Made by a program: the position numbers and the translations under genes. Below the pieces are notes generated by a model that was not told the DNA's origin, made no database searches, and saw nothing but the letters and a program-made list of their open reading frames with translations. Below, one piece after another: positions 8,541 through 15,987 of a stretch of 64,000 nt of DNA. Source of the stretch: Sphingomonas parapaucimobilis NBRC 15100 (GTDB lineage Bacteria > Pseudomonadota > Alphaproteobacteria > Sphingomonadales > Sphingomonadaceae); NCBI RefSeq assembly GCF_000787715.1, contig NZ_BBPI01000035.1:114667-178666 (forward strand), read 5' to 3'. Position 1 is the stretch's first letter; every line of letters begins with the position of its first letter.

Positions 8541-10150
8541 GCGCGGCCTCCGTGCATCGCGTAATCGCTTTCGTTGGTAATGGTGCGGCGACCGCCGCGC
8601 CCAGCTCCGGCGGTGCCGTCACCGCCCGCCATTTTCAGGCCCTTGGCCAGCTCGAAACAGCCATACTGACCGGCATCCATGAGGTCGCCGAAGCCCTGCA
8701 CCTTGACCGGCTTGCTATCGAACCGCCCACCATCGACACCGCCCACGGCGACGCGCCGATAGACATATTTCGAGTTGAAGCCCTTCCGGGTCATCTTGCA
8801 GCGCGGATGAACGAGCAGCTTGGGTTCGGTGCCGACAAAGGTCGTCAGGCGATCACGAACAGCCTTGAGGCGCGGCGCGATGGCATTGCCTGGCACCGCC
8901 ACTTTCTTGACGTGGACACCAACGCCCTTCTGGAAATCCTGTCGCCAGCTCCGGTGGTTGATGGCATCTTCACCGGCCGCACCCGCCGGATCGCAGCATG
9001 CCAACCCGATCTCCAACCCCGGATATTGCGTCGCCAGTCGCCCAGCGACTTCGCGACCGAACGCCTCCCCGCCGATCTGGCTGACCTCGATATGACCGGC
9101 GTCATCCTCGAATATCCGCGCCATCTCGTCGAAAAACCGAAGCTGGTCGATATTTGGCAACAACTGCGCGAACAGCACCGCGCCCATCAGGCCCTGATCC
9201 GCGAAGATCAGCGCCGGAAGTCCGCGCACAACCTCAAATTGCCGGACATGACCGCGCGGGGCTGTCGGATTGACGCTGATGTCGTCGATGAACTCGGGAA
9301 ACACGACCGTTCCCGACCGCACTGGCCCGAACAGGTTGTCGATCATCCGGCGCTTCTTGTCGGGCGATTTCCGAAGGAGGGCGGCCTGTTTCAGATAATA
9401 GGCGCGCCCGCCGGGAAGATTGTGCAGATTTTCTGCATTATCCTCCAGCCCGCCGGGCTGTTGATGAAAGGCCAGAAGTGGCTGTTTTCCGCCACTTTCA
9501 GCCGCCAGAACCTCGGCAAGCTCCGGGTCGATATTTTTGTCGACGCAAAGATCGTACGTCCAGTTGTCCTCTTCCGGCGCGTTGAAGTCGCCGAAAATCT
9601 GGGCAAAAGCGCAACCGCCGTCCGTCATGCCGGGATAGCGGCCGACGCGGCCGACACCGAGTTCGATGATCGAGAAGGGCAGCAAATCCGCCTCGTTCAG
9701 CCACAGCCAGGTCAGCTCCAGGCCGCGCAGCACGTCCTCGACACTGTTGTCGCCGATCGCGGTGAAAATCACTTCCATATCGAGCTGGTGGAATCCGGGC
9801 TCGCCGCGAACCCCGATGTCCAGGGTGAAGCTATGCGTACGCGGAGCTTCACCCGACCAGCGCCCGAGTTTCTTCGGGAACCACTGGTGCCACGACTTGA
9901 TTACCGTCCGGTCGAGGTTAGGATAGGTATCGCGTACGACAGCGCCACGACATTTCTTGACGTGGCATTCCCGCGCGGGGTCCCAGACAGCGTGCTGAGC
10001 CATTCCGATGCGCATCGTCTTGGCGATGCACTCGGTGGTCTTGCCACCTCCAACCGGCCCCATGATGAAGGCGAGAAAAGCCGGATCGATGCCGAACGCA
10101 CCTGCAACCGGCCCTACCGGCTTCATCAACCGGGTAAGATCACCGCTCAC
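8537..10150 (-). CDS. Terminase large subunit (packaging ATPase-nuclease), 537 aa
   Basis: Start taken as GTG 10150, which overlaps the preceding ORF stop as GTGA; ATG 10126 is an alternative without a ribosome site. Walker A is GPVGGGKT at residues 31-38 and a Walker B-like LTWLWLNE at about 146-153. The C-terminal nuclease half shows IFADQG and CCDPAGAAGEDA segments with the expected acidic residues. The protein pumps DNA into the procapsid through the portal and cuts concatemers. The frame is open well upstream of 10150, across the G-tracts, so a longer form by frameshift cannot be excluded. Confidence 0.9.
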   Translation of the reverse strand: MSGDLTRLMKPVGPVAGAFGIDPAFLAFIMGPVGGGKTTECIAKTMRIGMAQHAVWDPARECHVKKCRGAVVRDTYPNLDRTVIKSWHQWFPKKLGRWSGEAPRTHSFTLDIGVRGEPGFHQLDMEVIFTAIGDNSVEDVLRGLELTWLWLNEADLLPFSIIELGVGRVGRYPGMTDGGCAFAQIFGDFNAPEEDNWTYDLCVDKNIDPELAEVLAAESGGKQPLLAFHQQPGGLEDNAENLHNLPGGRAYYLKQAALLRKSPDKKRRMIDNLFGPVRSGTVVFPEFIDDISVNPTAPRGHVRQFEVVRGLPALIFADQGLMGAVLFAQLLPNIDQLRFFDEMARIFEDDAGHIEVSQIGGEAFGREVAGRLATQYPGLEIGLACCDPAGAAGEDAINHRSWRQDFQKGVGVHVKKVAVPGNAIAPRLKAVRDRLTTFVGTEPKLLVHPRCKMTRKGFNSKYVYRRVAVGGVDGGRFDSKPVKVQGFGDLMDAGQYGCFELAKGLKMAGGDGTAGAGRGGRRTITNESDYAMHGGRA

Positions 10151-10464
10151 TCCCCCGACCCCATGAAACCGCTGGAGAGTTCGCGCCCCAAATCCGCGAA
10201 CAGGATGTCGAAGGGCCAAATCCGCCCGGAAATTTGAAACGCCCCGAGGGCGGGGGAGAGCTTTCCGATCGCCGTCGGCTTGGGGGGGGCCGGGGGGGGG
10301 CCGGGGCGGCCGACCGGGGGGGTGGTCGCGGCGCGGCTGGCCGCCACGCCGATCGGGCGGCGGGCGAGGATGGGGGGGCGTGCGCGAAGCTGCGAAAGCT
10401 GACGCACGATGCCAAGAAATGGCGGTTTTCTGCGGGTTTGCGCTAGGCGTTCCGACGATGTCAT
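10147..10464 (-). CDS. Small ORF coupling small and large terminase genes, 105 aa, G-tract containing
   Basis: Starts ATG in a 4-bp ATGA overlap with the small terminase stop and ends in a GTGA overlap with the large terminase start, a double coupling that argues for a translated gene. The middle is proline-rich (RPGPPPAPPKP), encoded by runs of 8, 9 and 7 consecutive G on the plus strand at 10282-10289, 10292-10300 and 10316-10322. The C-terminus IWPFDILFADLGRELSSGF is hydrophobic-amphipathic. No family recognised. All three minus frames are open across the G-runs, so a one-base slip would join this ORF to the terminase frame. A homopolymer sequencing error is also possible. Confidence 0.55.
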   Translation of the reverse strand: MTSSERLAQTRRKPPFLGIVRQLSQLRARPPILARRPIGVAASRAATTPPVGRPGPPPAPPKPTAIGKLSPALGAFQISGRIWPFDILFADLGRELSSGFMGSGE

Positions 10465-11054
10465 TCCGACACCCCATCACGCATACCGCTAAGCCGCTGA
10501 TTTTCCGCGTTTTCCTGATCGAGCGCGAATGACAGCATCGGGGCCGCGCTGGTCGGGATCAGAACCCCGCCATCGACCGGCGCCGGGCCGCTCTGCATGA
10601 TCAGCGTCATGTGCCCGTCGAGATTGCCGGTGACGGCGACGGGCATCTTGCTTTCCATGTACGGGGCCAGTTCGGCCGCCGCCGACTTGATCAGCGCGGC
10701 CGCCTCCAGCTTCGTGCAGCAGAGCTGCGCCGCCAGAAGCTCCGGCGTCTGGGCCTGCATCTCGGCCAGCGTTTCGAGCGGGTGGCGATACCGCGACGCG
10801 AGGTAATCACGCATCTTGCCGGTCCGCTTGTTCGTCGCGCCACGCGGGCGGCCGACGCCTCGCTTCCGCACTTCCTCGACGGCCAGGCGAATGTGGTGAC
10901 CGTCGCGCGGACCGTCGCCGAGCGCCATTTCCACCTGTTGCGGATCGGCGAACAGCATCGGCCCGGCCTCTTCGACCGCCGATGCGACGGCGGACGCCAG
11001 ACCGGCCGCGCCGTCCGCATATCCGCCCCCTATTTTATTCGCTTCGTCCGCCAC
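10461..11054 (-). CDS. Terminase small subunit-like protein, 197 aa
   Basis: Starts GTG. It contains a basic GVGRPRGATNKRTGKM motif (about residues 65-82) followed by a helical region YRHPLETLAEMQAQTPELLA and CTKLEAAALIKSAAAELAPYMESKMPV, a pattern common in phage proteins encoded just before the large terminase. The basic AT-hook-like GRPRG element fits a DNA-recognition role: the small subunit selects the packaging site. The GTTAC array directly upstream is a candidate target. The stop overlaps the next ORF. Confidence 0.72.
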   Translation of the reverse strand: MADEANKIGGGYADGAAGLASAVASAVEEAGPMLFADPQQVEMALGDGPRDGHHIRLAVEEVRKRGVGRPRGATNKRTGKMRDYLASRYRHPLETLAEMQAQTPELLAAQLCCTKLEAAALIKSAAAELAPYMESKMPVAVTGNLDGHMTLIMQSGPAPVDGGVLIPTSAAPMLSFALDQENAENQRLSGMRDGVSE

Positions 11055-11129
11055 TGGCGCGCCGCCCCTCGATCAGAGGCAGACCACCTACAGCAGAAGC
11101 CGCGCGCCGGTCCAAACCATGGCCGCCGC

Positions 11130-11399
11130 GTTACCGCGTTACCGGGCTTGCGGCTGTCCGGTAACGGCGATCGGTAACGCTCAAGATGCTGAAAGAAGGC
11201 GATTTATATATGTTGTTACGACGTTACCTGTATTTCCATCCCTTTATACGCGCATGTGCCCGCGCGCGTATGCGTATAACACGCGCGCGCGAGGCCGGTT
11301 ACGCGGTAACGCGCACCTATTCCCGTTATTTATCAATGGCTTAGACGTTACCGGGAGCGTTACGCTCTGCCGTTACCACCCCCCGACCCGTGCGGTAAC
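11130..11399. repeat. Array of twelve GTTAC/GTAAC pentamers (iteron-like)
   Basis: The non-coding stretch upstream of the terminase genes holds GTTAC or its complement at 11130, 11138, 11161, 11174, 11215, 11223, 11298, 11306, 11347, 11359, 11372 and 11395. Most copies extend to CGTTACC. Two pairs are spaced exactly 8 bp (11130/11138 and 11215/11223) and one pair forms an inverted GTTAC-GCG-GTAAC. Between them lies an AT-richer patch and an alternating purine-pyrimidine run (about 11252-11292). By chance about one copy would be expected in 270 bp. It may bind the small terminase (pac/cos), a replication initiator or a late regulator. Confidence 0.85.
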
Positions 11400-11611
11400 G
11401 ACCAGCTCAACCGGCCCTGCCGCACTATCTGCACACCAACGGGGTTGGGGCGCAAGAGGTTAGTTGATGGAGAGGGTTTGAGGCGGGCGAACGGGTTGCA
11501 GGATCGAGGCGGCGGGAGTGGCGAGCGGCCGCGCGACGCACCGCGCCCGTCGCCTCTGGCGACGAACGCTGTCGCGCGAAGTTATTTGTTTGGGATCGGC
11601 AACAAAGGCGC

Positions 11612-11646
11612 TTGACATTGGTTGTAATAGTGCAGATTATCTGCAC
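11612..11646 (+). promoter_or_regulatory. Promoter with 17-bp palindromic operator over the -10
   Basis: TTGACA at 11612-11617, a 17-bp spacer and GATTAT at 11635-11640 form a near-consensus sigma-70-type promoter facing the 11,691-13,210 operon. A perfect palindrome GTGCAGAT-T-ATCTGCAC at 11630-11646 covers the -10, so a dimeric repressor bound there would block it. It is followed by the leader also found before 23,785. I see no second copy of this palindrome in the window. Confidence 0.75.
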
Positions 11647-11690
11647 TCGCCTGTTATCGGACGGGCGAACAGTCAGAAAGGACTTGCACC

Positions 11691-11828
11691 ATGACCATCG
11701 ACCGGTCCGCCGTCGCCACGGCTCTCGCAAAAGCCATCGCCTACAAGCAGTGCGGCAAAGATCAGATGGCGGCCGATTATGCCCGCGAGCTGGTCCGCCT
11801 TCTCGAATGCGCGGAGATCTTGAAGTGA
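11691..11828 (+). CDS. Small phage protein, 45 aa
   Basis: Starts ATG with AGAAAGGA about 9 bases upstream and ends in a GTGA overlap with the next gene. Sequence begins MTIDRSAVATALAKAIAYKQ and is a single charged helix-rich peptide with two cysteines. It is the first gene after the operator-controlled promoter, so it may be an early regulator or just the lead gene of the operon. No family recognised. Confidence 0.65.
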   Translation: MTIDRSAVATALAKAIAYKQCGKDQMAADYARELVRLLECAEILK

Positions 11829-12352
11829 GCGCCGCCCTGCCCTTCGATCCCGCAAAGGTCGGGATCGAGCGCAAGCGGTTCAGCACCACCCAGGGTGAGG
11901 TTTTGCTGACCTATGCCGGTCAACCGATGCTCCAATATGGCGACACCATCCGGCTGGTCGGTCGCGACTATGTCGGCATCCCCGACGAAGAATGGATGCC
12001 GATCGCGCGCCGCGAAGCCATCGTGCGCGGCCTGGCGGCCGATCTGGTCAATTACGATGCGCATGTCGTGGCGGTCGAACGCGCGATGCTGACGGCGCTA
12101 GGCCATCATCGCTCGGCTGCGGAAGTCGCGGCCATGTATCGCTATGCGGGCATCACCCGCCATAATCGGCGGGTTCGGGGTATCGACCGGCTGCGGACCG
12201 GGGACATGATCACGTCGCGAACCCATGGTGAAGGCCGCATCACCCGCGTCGGTGAGGATGGCTGCTATGTCAGCGTGGATGACGAGCGCGCGCCGGTCTT
12301 CGTCTATTTCGAGGAAATCACCAGCAACGCGCCATACGGGGAGCGCCGCTGA
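11825..12352 (+). CDS. Phage protein of unknown function, 175 aa
   Basis: Start taken as GTG 11825, overlapping the 45-residue ORF stop (GTGA). N-terminal half contains RLVGRDYVGIPDEEW; the C-terminal half has an HTH-like HRSAAEVAAMYRYAGITRHN and a small beta domain (RLRTGDMITSRTHGEGRITRVG ... VFVYFEEIT) resembling an SH3-like nucleic-acid or protein binding barrel. No specific family is recognised. Second gene of a four-gene operon. Confidence 0.65.
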   Translation: MSAALPFDPAKVGIERKRFSTTQGEVLLTYAGQPMLQYGDTIRLVGRDYVGIPDEEWMPIARREAIVRGLAADLVNYDAHVVAVERAMLTALGHHRSAAEVAAMYRYAGITRHNRRVRGIDRLRTGDMITSRTHGEGRITRVGEDGCYVSVDDERAPVFVYFEEITSNAPYGERR

Positions 12353-12353
12353 C

Positions 12354-12818
12354 ATGCGCGCGAACAAACTGACGATCGCCGCCATCGAGGCAACCGCGCC
12401 CCAGGCCAACGAGATCTTCGCCGATACGCGCGCCGATATAACCCGTCTCGGAGCGCCAGCGTCCCGCTATGACCGCCGCTGGCACCGAAAGGAATTGGCG
12501 GTGTGGAACCGGTTCGTGGTGCGAATGCTCGGGTGCGACGCAAAAACCGCGTCACCGGCCGCCCTGGACGTCCTGTGCGACCTTTTTACCGAGCTGGGCG
12601 CAATCAATACCCCTGCCCGCCTCATGGCCGCCTGGGATGCTGCGGACGCGGCCGCCCTGCCGCTGACCCTTCCGGCCGATACCGATCGCGGCCGGATCGA
12701 TCGCGATCAGCAGCTGACGGGGTTGAAGGCCGCAAGCCGCCTCCGGTCGACCGCGCCGCAAATGAACACGTACGACCTTCCCCTGTTCGCGGCCGCGCAG
12801 CAACCGAGCATGTTCTGA
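12354..12818 (+). CDS. Phage protein of unknown function, 154 aa
   Basis: Starts ATG 12354 just after the upstream stop, with GGGGAG upstream. Helical and soluble, with RYDRRWHRKELAVWNRFVVR in the middle and a hydrophobic C-terminus (YDLPLFAAAQQPSMF). That last PLF...Q motif could be a beta-clamp or protein-binding tail, but this is only a guess. Its stop overlaps the next start (TGATG). Confidence 0.65.
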   Translation: MRANKLTIAAIEATAPQANEIFADTRADITRLGAPASRYDRRWHRKELAVWNRFVVRMLGCDAKTASPAALDVLCDLFTELGAINTPARLMAAWDAADAAALPLTLPADTDRGRIDRDQQLTGLKAASRLRSTAPQMNTYDLPLFAAAQQPSMF

Positions 12819-13210
12819 TGAGCAGCGACTGGCACCCCATCGCGACCGCACCGCGTGACGGCACCATGCTGGAAGTGCTGGTGCCCAGCGCCACAGGCGG
12901 CCTGATGGAAGGGCGCGCCTATTTCGACCAGGCGGCCTATGACGGCTCATGGTGGTGGGAAGACACCGCCATGGCCGATTACGTCCACGACCCGATTGAG
13001 GAATGCAACCATGGCGCGCCGGTCTATTGGCGCGCTATCGAGCGACCGAGCGACCCAGCCGAGTGGCTGGCCCGGCGCTTCTATATGGAGCGGCCCGCGC
13101 GATCGGACACGTTTCTAAGCTGGCAGGAAGCCCAGCGCGAGGCCGCGCCTTATGTGGATGACCTACGACGGTTTGCGACTATGGCGGTAGCCGCGTTGCG
13201 GCGCGCCTGA
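12818..13210 (+). CDS. DUF551-like phage protein, 130 aa
   Basis: Starts MSSDWHPIATAPRDGTMLEVLV, the W-x-P-I-x-x-A-P-x-D-G opening of the DUF551-like module frequent in phage accessory regions, followed by a WWWED segment and a later PVYWRAIE that closes the module. Remaining C-terminus is helical. The module's function is unknown. Two other proteins of this prophage (19,323 and 21,846 genes) appear to carry related modules. Last gene of its operon, facing the replication module convergently. Confidence 0.7.
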   Translation: MSSDWHPIATAPRDGTMLEVLVPSATGGLMEGRAYFDQAAYDGSWWWEDTAMADYVHDPIEECNHGAPVYWRAIERPSDPAEWLARRFYMERPARSDTFLSWQEAQREAAPYVDDLRRFATMAVAALRRA

Positions 13211-13223
13211 CGCCCCAACGTCT

Positions 13224-13427
13224 TTAATCGAGCCGGAAAATACCGTCCGGCCGATCTTCCGGTGTTTCCAGATCGCAAACCACGTTAGCCGGGCCTCCCA
13301 AATCCTTCCAGTCGATGCCGGTCGGACCAAGCGCGAGAATGGTTGGGTCCGTCTTGTAAAGGTCCGCGTTCTGCACGGCCTCCGGCATCCGCTGGAACAT
13401 CCTCGGACAGACATGAAGTGTCCGCAT
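13224..13427 (-). CDS. Small phage protein, 67 aa
   Basis: Start ATG 13427 sits just after the ATPase stop, with GGAGG inside the end of that gene. Sequence begins MRTLHVCPRMFQRMPEAVQN and ends CDLETPEDRPDGIFRLD. No family recognised. As the last gene of the replication operon it may be a minor replication or recombination helper. Confidence 0.65.
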   Translation of the reverse strand: MRTLHVCPRMFQRMPEAVQNADLYKTDPTILALGPTGIDWKDLGGPANVVCDLETPEDRPDGIFRLD

Positions 13428-13428
13428 T

Positions 13429-15378
13429 TCAAACCTCCTCCGATTCTCGCACGGTCGCCACCACGTCGTCGCGCTGGATGATCTGGTCGACCGGCACCAG
13501 CGTGCATTTTGTCGGCGAACCGCCGATCCGCTGCGTGACGCCCCAGCTCGCACCCTTCATACGCTTGAGCGCCTGTGTCCACACACCCTCTTTCCAGCGC
13601 GAATTTTCAAACACGCGCGACAGGCCCTGATGCGTGATCGCCACCGCGACATAATCACGGCCGGGCGCGGGTTTGGGCGCGCCTTCCGCGACGGCCATGT
13701 TCGCCTTGCCGGTGACGATTCGCATGCCGACCTTGGCGAGCGCGTCGGCCGCCTCTCGGACCCGACCACGGATATTTTCGTCCACATCGCCACCCAGGAC
13801 AGGCTCGGTCGCCTGGAGCAGCCAATCGGAAATCAACCGCGGCGTACCGCTGCGCGCGAGCTGCACCAGCGAGCTGGCCATATGCGCCACGCACATTTCG
13901 CTCTCGCTCTGCGCCTCCGCCGTCTCGCCAAGCCGCTCGCGCGACAACAGGCTACCCCACTGCAATAGGGCTTCGTCATCCGGCATATCGTCATCAAGCA
14001 GGATATGCGCGGCCGCTAGCAGCGTTCCGAACTGGTCGGCCGCGCGGCCGCCCTGCCCGCCATGATCGATTAGCGCGTCGGTGTACCGCTCCAGCGTCCC
14101 CGCCCACAAATGCCAGCGATCGGCCAGCCTACGCCGTAGCCACGCGCCGATCGCGTTGATTTCGCCCTTGTCCATCTTGGGTTCGCGACTGCCAGCTGGC
14201 AGCTCCCCCAATTCCAGCATGGCAAGGCGACTGCGATCCTGCGGCGGCATGGGGGGGACGAGGATGGACGAGAACAGGAAGCAGCTCGTCGCTTGAAACT
14301 CATGGCCGGTATGATCCTGACCGCCGCGAACGATATTGCCCTGCGAGCTGGCGGCCAAGCGCGCCAGCTTCACCAGTGCGAGAATCTTGCGGTTGTCCTG
14401 ATCGGCTTCGGCCTCGTCGATCGCGACCGGCAGCGACTGTTGACCCAGCACCTGGCGCACGCCCGCTTCCGAAGCGTCCGGCGATTGCAGGATACCACCG
14501 TCGAACAGCCAGCCCTTGACCTTCTGCAAGGCCGACTTGCCCGTGGCCTTGTCGCCAGTCAGCCAGGCCAATGGCCGGTAATCCAGCGCCCCGCCCAGCA
14601 TCGCCGCACCGTCCCAGCCGATCAGCAACATGGGGTCTATCAGCGGCCGGGCCCAATTCCACGTCTTGTACAGCTCCAGGAGCACGACGCCCGGCGAAGC
14701 CTTCTCCGGGATCTCGATCCCACGCGCCCGGAGGGAGCCGACCAGATTCGGGGCCAGCATCTCGCCGGTGACATCACCGCCACGGCCGGGCCGGGGAATG
14801 GCGGGCATGGTCGGATACACCCGCCCGTCATGCTCGCCGGGCTTGTGCCAGCGTCCGCCCATCAGGACGTGATTGCCGCAATGCAGGATCAGCCCGCCTT
14901 GGTCATCGATCCATGCGCCGCGCCCCCGCACCTTCTCGCGCGGGTTCCACACGCCTTTGGCGGCCGCCACATCCATCAGCAGCATGGCGACATCGTCATT
15001 GCGCCAGCCGGTGACGATCCACTCTTCGACATCCTCGCCGTCGGGGCCCTTGGACTTGACCATCTTCTTGCGCGGCCATTCGTCCATCAGATAGGCGCTG
15101 TCGGGCGCGAACATGCCGACGATATGCTTGTTCGCCACCTTGTCGCACGTCAGGCCGCGCAGCTCGCCAAGCGCCGTCAGGAAATAAAACACGCCGTCTT
15201 CGGTGCCCACCGGCACGACCGGGCACCCCTCCGGCATCACGCGCGGCGGGCGGCCGAACCGATCGTCATCCCCGCCACCATCATTGGCCGCATCGAACGG
15301 ATCGCCGGGCGCCGGATCAATGGGCGGTTCGACTAGGTTGGACAACGCTTCGCGGACCGGTTGCAGGTGCGCGCTCAC
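13429..15378 (-). CDS. Phage replicative ATPase/helicase (AAA+/SF3-like), 649 aa
   Basis: Start GTG 15378 overlaps the previous stop (GTGA). It has Walker A GDKATGKS at about residues 275-282 and a Walker B LPVAIDEAE at about 316-324, followed by conserved polar segments (QFQATSCFLFSSILVPPMPPQDRSR cut short here) typical of phage ring ATPases that load or act as helicases. The N-terminal 200 residues are a separate alpha/beta region with no clear motif; the C-terminus may be a winged helix. It pairs with the primase gene upstream in the same operon, so DNA unwinding at the prophage origin is the likely role. Confidence 0.75.
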   Translation of the reverse strand: MSAHLQPVREALSNLVEPPIDPAPGDPFDAANDGGGDDDRFGRPPRVMPEGCPVVPVGTEDGVFYFLTALGELRGLTCDKVANKHIVGMFAPDSAYLMDEWPRKKMVKSKGPDGEDVEEWIVTGWRNDDVAMLLMDVAAAKGVWNPREKVRGRGAWIDDQGGLILHCGNHVLMGGRWHKPGEHDGRVYPTMPAIPRPGRGGDVTGEMLAPNLVGSLRARGIEIPEKASPGVVLLELYKTWNWARPLIDPMLLIGWDGAAMLGGALDYRPLAWLTGDKATGKSALQKVKGWLFDGGILQSPDASEAGVRQVLGQQSLPVAIDEAEADQDNRKILALVKLARLAASSQGNIVRGGQDHTGHEFQATSCFLFSSILVPPMPPQDRSRLAMLELGELPAGSREPKMDKGEINAIGAWLRRRLADRWHLWAGTLERYTDALIDHGGQGGRAADQFGTLLAAAHILLDDDMPDDEALLQWGSLLSRERLGETAEAQSESEMCVAHMASSLVQLARSGTPRLISDWLLQATEPVLGGDVDENIRGRVREAADALAKVGMRIVTGKANMAVAEGAPKPAPGRDYVAVAITHQGLSRVFENSRWKEGVWTQALKRMKGASWGVTQRIGGSPTKCTLVPVDQIIQRDDVVATVRESEEV

Positions 15379-15611
15379 AGCGGCTTGCCTTCCACAAAGA
15401 CATGCTCGACCTTCATGCGATTGGCGGGCTGCCGACACGGACGGCTCTCGCCGCGCGCATCTTTATAATCCTGCCATTGTCCCAGCCGCTTGGCGAGCAG
15501 CCGCGACTCTCTGGCCGACAAATGCAGACTACCAATCGCCTGGTTACCAGCGATCACGACGATGGAAACCCCATCGCCGACGACCCAATCGAAATAGAGC
15601 GATCCACTCAC
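15375..15611 (-). CDS. Small phage protein, 78 aa
   Basis: Starts GTG in a GTGA overlap and ends overlapping the ATPase start. N-terminus SLYFDWVVGDGVSIVVIAG is beta-like; the middle has an ARESRLLAKRLGQWQDYK helix. Both overlaps show that it is translated with its neighbours. No family recognised. Confidence 0.65.
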   Translation of the reverse strand: MSGSLYFDWVVGDGVSIVVIAGNQAIGSLHLSARESRLLAKRLGQWQDYKDARGESRPCRQPANRMKVEHVFVEGKPL

Positions 15612-15823
15612 CTGTTGCCGCTCCAGCGCGTTTCCATTTCGGATGGGGCCTTGCTCAAATCGATACGCAGTTCCCGCCGGGGCGGACGAGTCGGGGCAGA
15701 GGGGCTTTGAGAGTGCTTTATGTCCTCGGGACGCTCTGCCAGCGCCTCCACGGGCTCCGGTTTGCCCGATCCTGTCCGGCGCGCCTCGCGCCGGATCGCG
15801 CGTCGAAAAGCCAGCCGATTCAT
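15608..15823 (-). CDS. Small basic phage protein, 71 aa
   Basis: Start ATG 15823 overlaps the 55-residue membrane ORF stop (ATGA). Very basic N-terminus MNRLAFRRAIRREARRTG, then a disordered Pro/Ser-rich stretch and RRELRIDLSKAP. It may bind nucleic acid. The frame extends further upstream but that part overlaps the membrane ORF and looks non-coding. Confidence 0.55.
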   Translation of the reverse strand: MNRLAFRRAIRREARRTGSGKPEPVEALAERPEDIKHSQSPSAPTRPPRRELRIDLSKAPSEMETRWSGNR

Positions 15824-15987
15824 GACCGGGCCGCTATCGCGATGCACACGCCGAAAATGGTCAATGCGATGAGGCGGACGTGCAGACGCGTGCTTGCGCT
15901 GTAATCCAGCACATCCTGATGCGTGTCGGGCACAATGATGACGAGGCCCACCAGTACCGCGATTGCCCCGCAAACGGCTTCGATCAT
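15820..15987 (-). CDS. Tiny membrane protein, 55 aa
   Basis: ATG 15987 overlaps the primase stop (ATGA), and the stop overlaps the next ATG in the same way. Sequence starts MIEAVCGAIAVLVGLVIIV, a transmembrane helix, then a short polar loop, and a second helix LIALTIFGVCIAIAA. Two-helix membrane peptides inside phage replication operons can be exclusion or membrane-anchoring factors; here only topology is seen. The double 4-bp overlap makes it a likely real gene. Confidence 0.65.
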   Translation of the reverse strand: MIEAVCGAIAVLVGLVIIVPDTHQDVLDYSASTRLHVRLIALTIFGVCIAIAARS

